Source: JBEKZQ01 sp049509675 (GTDB lineage: Bacteria > Planctomycetota > Planctomycetia > Pirellulales > Thermoguttaceae). Taken from it: a DNA stretch of 6,523 bases. The stretch covers positions 1 to 6,523 of the forward strand of contig JBEKZQ010000363.1 in NCBI GenBank assembly GCA_049509675.1, written 5' to 3'. The notes under the pieces are model-generated. The model had not been told where the DNA came from and did no database searches. It worked only from the letters and a program-made list of their open reading frames with translations. The first letter of the stretch is position 1; each line of letters begins with the position of its first letter. The translations under genes and the position numbers were made by a program. Below are positions 4,732-6,523 of this stretch, piece after piece.

Positions 4732-6345
4732 ATGCCTATCCCAAAATTCGTCGGCGACGATTGCGAACTCTCGACCACCGGGCGCGGGCCCGACGGCCAA
4801 CAACTCGGCGGCATGGAGGTGACCTACGCCCTGCTGGACCACATCGGCGAGGCATTTCTCCCCTATGGCCTGCAGGTTTGGACGGACCGGCCTCACGGCA
4901 ACCAGTCCTGGCAGAACGGCTATGGCGGTGCGACCACGACCTACGTCAACCGCTTCGATTCCAACCGCAATTGGCTGCCCAACGGCGGCTGCTCCTACTG
5001 CGATTGCGAGAAGCTTGAGATGGCCACCGGGGCGACGCTGTGCGCCAGCCGCTACGCCGCCCAACACATCGCCAGCCTGATCATCGCCGAGCGGGCACGG
5101 CAGGCGGTCGAGGCCGAAGCAGCGCAGGGCATCGAGGTCCAGATCACTGCCGAGAACGTCGATCCGCAGAACCCCAGCGCAAGCTGGGGGACCCACTTCA
5201 ACGTGAGCATCGCGAAATCGCTTTGGCAGGGCTTGCACACCGAGGTGCGCCACCCCAACGTCTACTCGTTCGTGACTTCCGCCCTGGCCGCGGCCACGGC
5301 GATGTTCGGCTCGGGCTATCTGCTGCCGCTGCAAAACGGCGAGGTGATCTATAGCCTGAGCGCGCGGGCCCCCCACCTGACGAAACTCGACTCGCTGTCG
5401 ACGATCGTCGCCTTCCAGCGGGGCATCCTCAATTCGCGCCGCGAGGGCTTCTCCAGCGAGGAGCGCCAGCACCTGATCAACTTCGACTTCAGCCCCGCCG
5501 GCGCCCGGCTCCGCGCGTGCCTGGTGCAGATGATCTTCGCCGCGGCCGAGGAAGGCTACTGCGGGCTGAATTTGTTCGACCCGGTCAAGGCGCTGCGGAC
5601 GTGGAGCTTTTCGCTCGACATGCAGAGCGGCCGGCTGCCCGAGCCGGCCCTGCTGGCCGACGGCACGCAGATGACCTTGCCGCAGTACGTGCGGGCCCTT
5701 TGCACCGTGCTCCTGGAAATGGTGGAAAGCCGGCTCATCGGTGAAGACGTGGTGCCCGAGGCGGCGGAGTTGCTGCCGGTCATCATCGAGCTGACGCACC
5801 AGTTGGACGCCGGCGCGTTGGCCCACTGCGCGAAGCACCTCGATTGGTGCGTGAAGATCCTGTTCTTGTTGAACCTGTGCGTCGACGGCGGAGCGCGCTT
5901 CGGCGACGCCGCCACGCGCCTGGCCAGTTTCGACTACACGAACACCAATCCCCAGCGGGGCTGGTTCTGGAAGCTGTGGGAGGCGGGGCAGATCGATCCG
6001 TTGGTGAGCAAGGAGGAGGTCGAGCAGGCCCTGGCCACGGCGCCGCCGGAAAGCCGCGCCTGGGGCCGCGCCGGCATCCTGCGACGCTTCCACCAGCACG
6101 TGGCCGCGGTCTCCTGGGACCACGTCACGCTCTTGCGCAACGCCGCGGCCTCGCGCTGGAGCCCGCGGCTGAAAATCGGTCTGCCGGAACTCGATTCGCT
6201 GAACCGGGCCGTGCTGGAGCCGATCCTCGTCCAGGCCCGCGACGTGGACCACTTGGAGCGTCTGCTCCGCCAACGGACGCTGATCGCCGAGAGCGAACCC
6301 GCCATGGAAATCAACACCCAATTGCTGCTTCCCGATGAGGCGTAA
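4732..6345 (+). CDS. PafA/Dop-family (pupylation-type) carboxylate-amine ligase or deamidase
   Basis: 537 aa, AAAGGAA at 4721-4727 before the ATG. Family members use ATP and a glutamine-synthetase-like fold to attach Pup (PafA) or deamidate/remove it (Dop). Matches: Gly8-Asp-Asp10-Cys-Glu12 to Dop's GTEVE; Asn84-Gly-x3-Tyr89-Cys-Asp91 to NGxxxYVD, keeping the catalytic Asp; Ser151-Trp-Gly-Thr-His155-x-Asn157 to SYGxHEN, with the Glu changed to Phe; Arg230-Gly-Ile-Leu-Asn-Ser-Arg to RGIINTR; His369-Leu-Asp-Trp-x2-Lys to LLDWPAKL; and a near-complete C-terminal domain (about 400-465, ending Ala-Ala-Val-Ser-Trp-Asp). About 80 residues separate the N-terminal acidic pair from Asp91, nearer Dop (about 86) than PafA (about 55) as I recall them, so a Dop-type loop may be present. 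Cys87, Cys90 and Cys92 flank the catalytic Asp, which is odd. Ligase versus hydrolase cannot be decided. Confidence 0.87.
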   Translation: MPIPKFVGDDCELSTTGRGPDGQQLGGMEVTYALLDHIGEAFLPYGLQVWTDRPHGNQSWQNGYGGATTTYVNRFDSNRNWLPNGGCSYCDCEKLEMATGATLCASRYAAQHIASLIIAERARQAVEAEAAQGIEVQITAENVDPQNPSASWGTHFNVSIAKSLWQGLHTEVRHPNVYSFVTSALAAATAMFGSGYLLPLQNGEVIYSLSARAPHLTKLDSLSTIVAFQRGILNSRREGFSSEERQHLINFDFSPAGARLRACLVQMIFAAAEEGYCGLNLFDPVKALRTWSFSLDMQSGRLPEPALLADGTQMTLPQYVRALCTVLLEMVESRLIGEDVVPEAAELLPVIIELTHQLDAGALAHCAKHLDWCVKILFLLNLCVDGGARFGDAATRLASFDYTNTNPQRGWFWKLWEAGQIDPLVSKEEVEQALATAPPESRAWGRAGILRRFHQHVAAVSWDHVTLLRNAAASRWSPRLKIGLPELDSLNRAVLEPILVQARDVDHLERLLRQRTLIAESEPAMEINTQLLLPDEA

Positions 6346-6350
6346 CAACA

Positions 6351-6456
6351 TGGCCAGTTGCCCGTAGAACGGATTGCCAATCCGTCCGTGTTTTGCGGGA
6401 CGGATTGGCAATCCGTCCTACGATGATTGATCAACTTGTTCTCTTACGGCTCCTAA
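6351..6456. repeat. Right inverted repeat: inverted copy of the 2787-2930 element
   Basis: It begins with TGGCCAGTTGCC (6351-6362), the reverse complement of the inner end of the left copy. It has palindromes at 6369-6385 (8-bp arms) and 6398-6418 (10-bp arms), and runs outward through TGATTGATCA to the CGGCTCCTAA at 6447-6456. That outer end is the mirror of the TAAGGAGCGG at 2787-2796, with two mismatches. Length is 106 nt, against about 107 for the left copy once its extra 37-nt unit is removed. It fills most of the gap between the PafA/Dop gene and the next start. Confidence 0.9.
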
Positions 6457-6486
6457 CCGTACCACACCAAAACCATTCGCAACCCC

Positions 6487-6493
6487 AGGGAGG
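6487..6493 (+). promoter_or_regulatory. Ribosome binding site of the gene entering at the right edge
   Basis: AGGGAGG lies six nt before the ATG at 6500, a strong Shine-Dalgarno that supports this as a real start although only eight codons are visible. Confidence 0.75.
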
Positions 6494-6499
6494 ACTGAC

Positions 6500-6523
6500 A
6501 TGACCGAGCAAACGCTCTACCAA
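6500..6523 (+). CDS. Start of a further gene, cut by the window edge
   Basis: Only eight codons are seen (Met-Thr-Glu-Gln-Thr-Leu-Tyr-Gln), so no family can be named. The start is supported by a strong ribosome binding site. It lies 154 nt after the PafA/Dop gene on the same strand, beyond the right inverted repeat, and may belong to the same cluster. Confidence 0.65.

Noticed and set aside
3970..6411. Long open frame on the minus strand (813 codons) across the ATPase and PafA/Dop genes
   Set aside because: GC-rich codon bias leaves the opposite strand open. The + strand products carry complete family motifs, ribosome binding sites and operon-like spacing; the minus product is low-complexity and its start lies in the repeat.

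Overview
The window is GC-rich (by eye roughly 60-65 %) and densely coded on the + strand. The gene content and the dispersed palindromic repeats in two intergenic gaps (core ACGGATTG-S-CAATCCGT) suggest a planctomycete, probably Pirellulales-like. That lineage call is an impression from familiarity with such genomes, not a computed result.

Layout, all on +: (1) 3' part of an E2-like (UBC-fold) ubiquitin-conjugating enzyme, cut by the left window edge (to 428). (2) A 300-aa protein with two similar halves, probably a duplicated YbjN/type III chaperone-like fold (451-1353). (3) An 85-nt gap with a perfect 8-bp hairpin, then a 90-aa ubiquitin-like beta-grasp protein ending in Ala-Gly (1439-1711). 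(4) A JAMM/MPN metallopeptidase with an extra N-terminal domain (1767-2789). (5) A 175-nt gap filled by palindromic repeats. (6) An ARC/Mpa-like proteasomal-type AAA+ ATPase (2965-4707). (7) A PafA/Dop-family (pupylation-type, glutamine-synthetase fold) enzyme (4732-6345). (8) A second repeat gap that is an inverted copy of the first. (9) The first eight codons of another gene (6500 onward).

The striking point is the combination. One co-directional cluster holds the parts of a ubiquitin-type pathway (Ubl, E2, JAMM deconjugase) and the parts of a pupylation pathway (PafA/Dop enzyme, ARC/Mpa ATPase). No Pup-like gene, 20S proteasome subunit or E1/ThiF activating enzyme is visible in the window. 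A working model, which is inference, is this: the Ubl is activated by an E1 outside the window or by the PafA/Dop-like enzyme, passed through the E2, removed by JAMM, and conjugates are unfolded by the ARC-like ATPase. The ATPase/PafA-Dop pair is bracketed by inverted repeats of about 106 bp, so it may be a module that was added to, or can invert relative to, the Ubl/E2/JAMM module.

Limits: family calls rest on motif and pattern recognition by eye, and comparisons with mycobacterial Mpa, Dop and PafA are from memory. Comparative genomics may already have noted similar linkages, so novelty is unproven.
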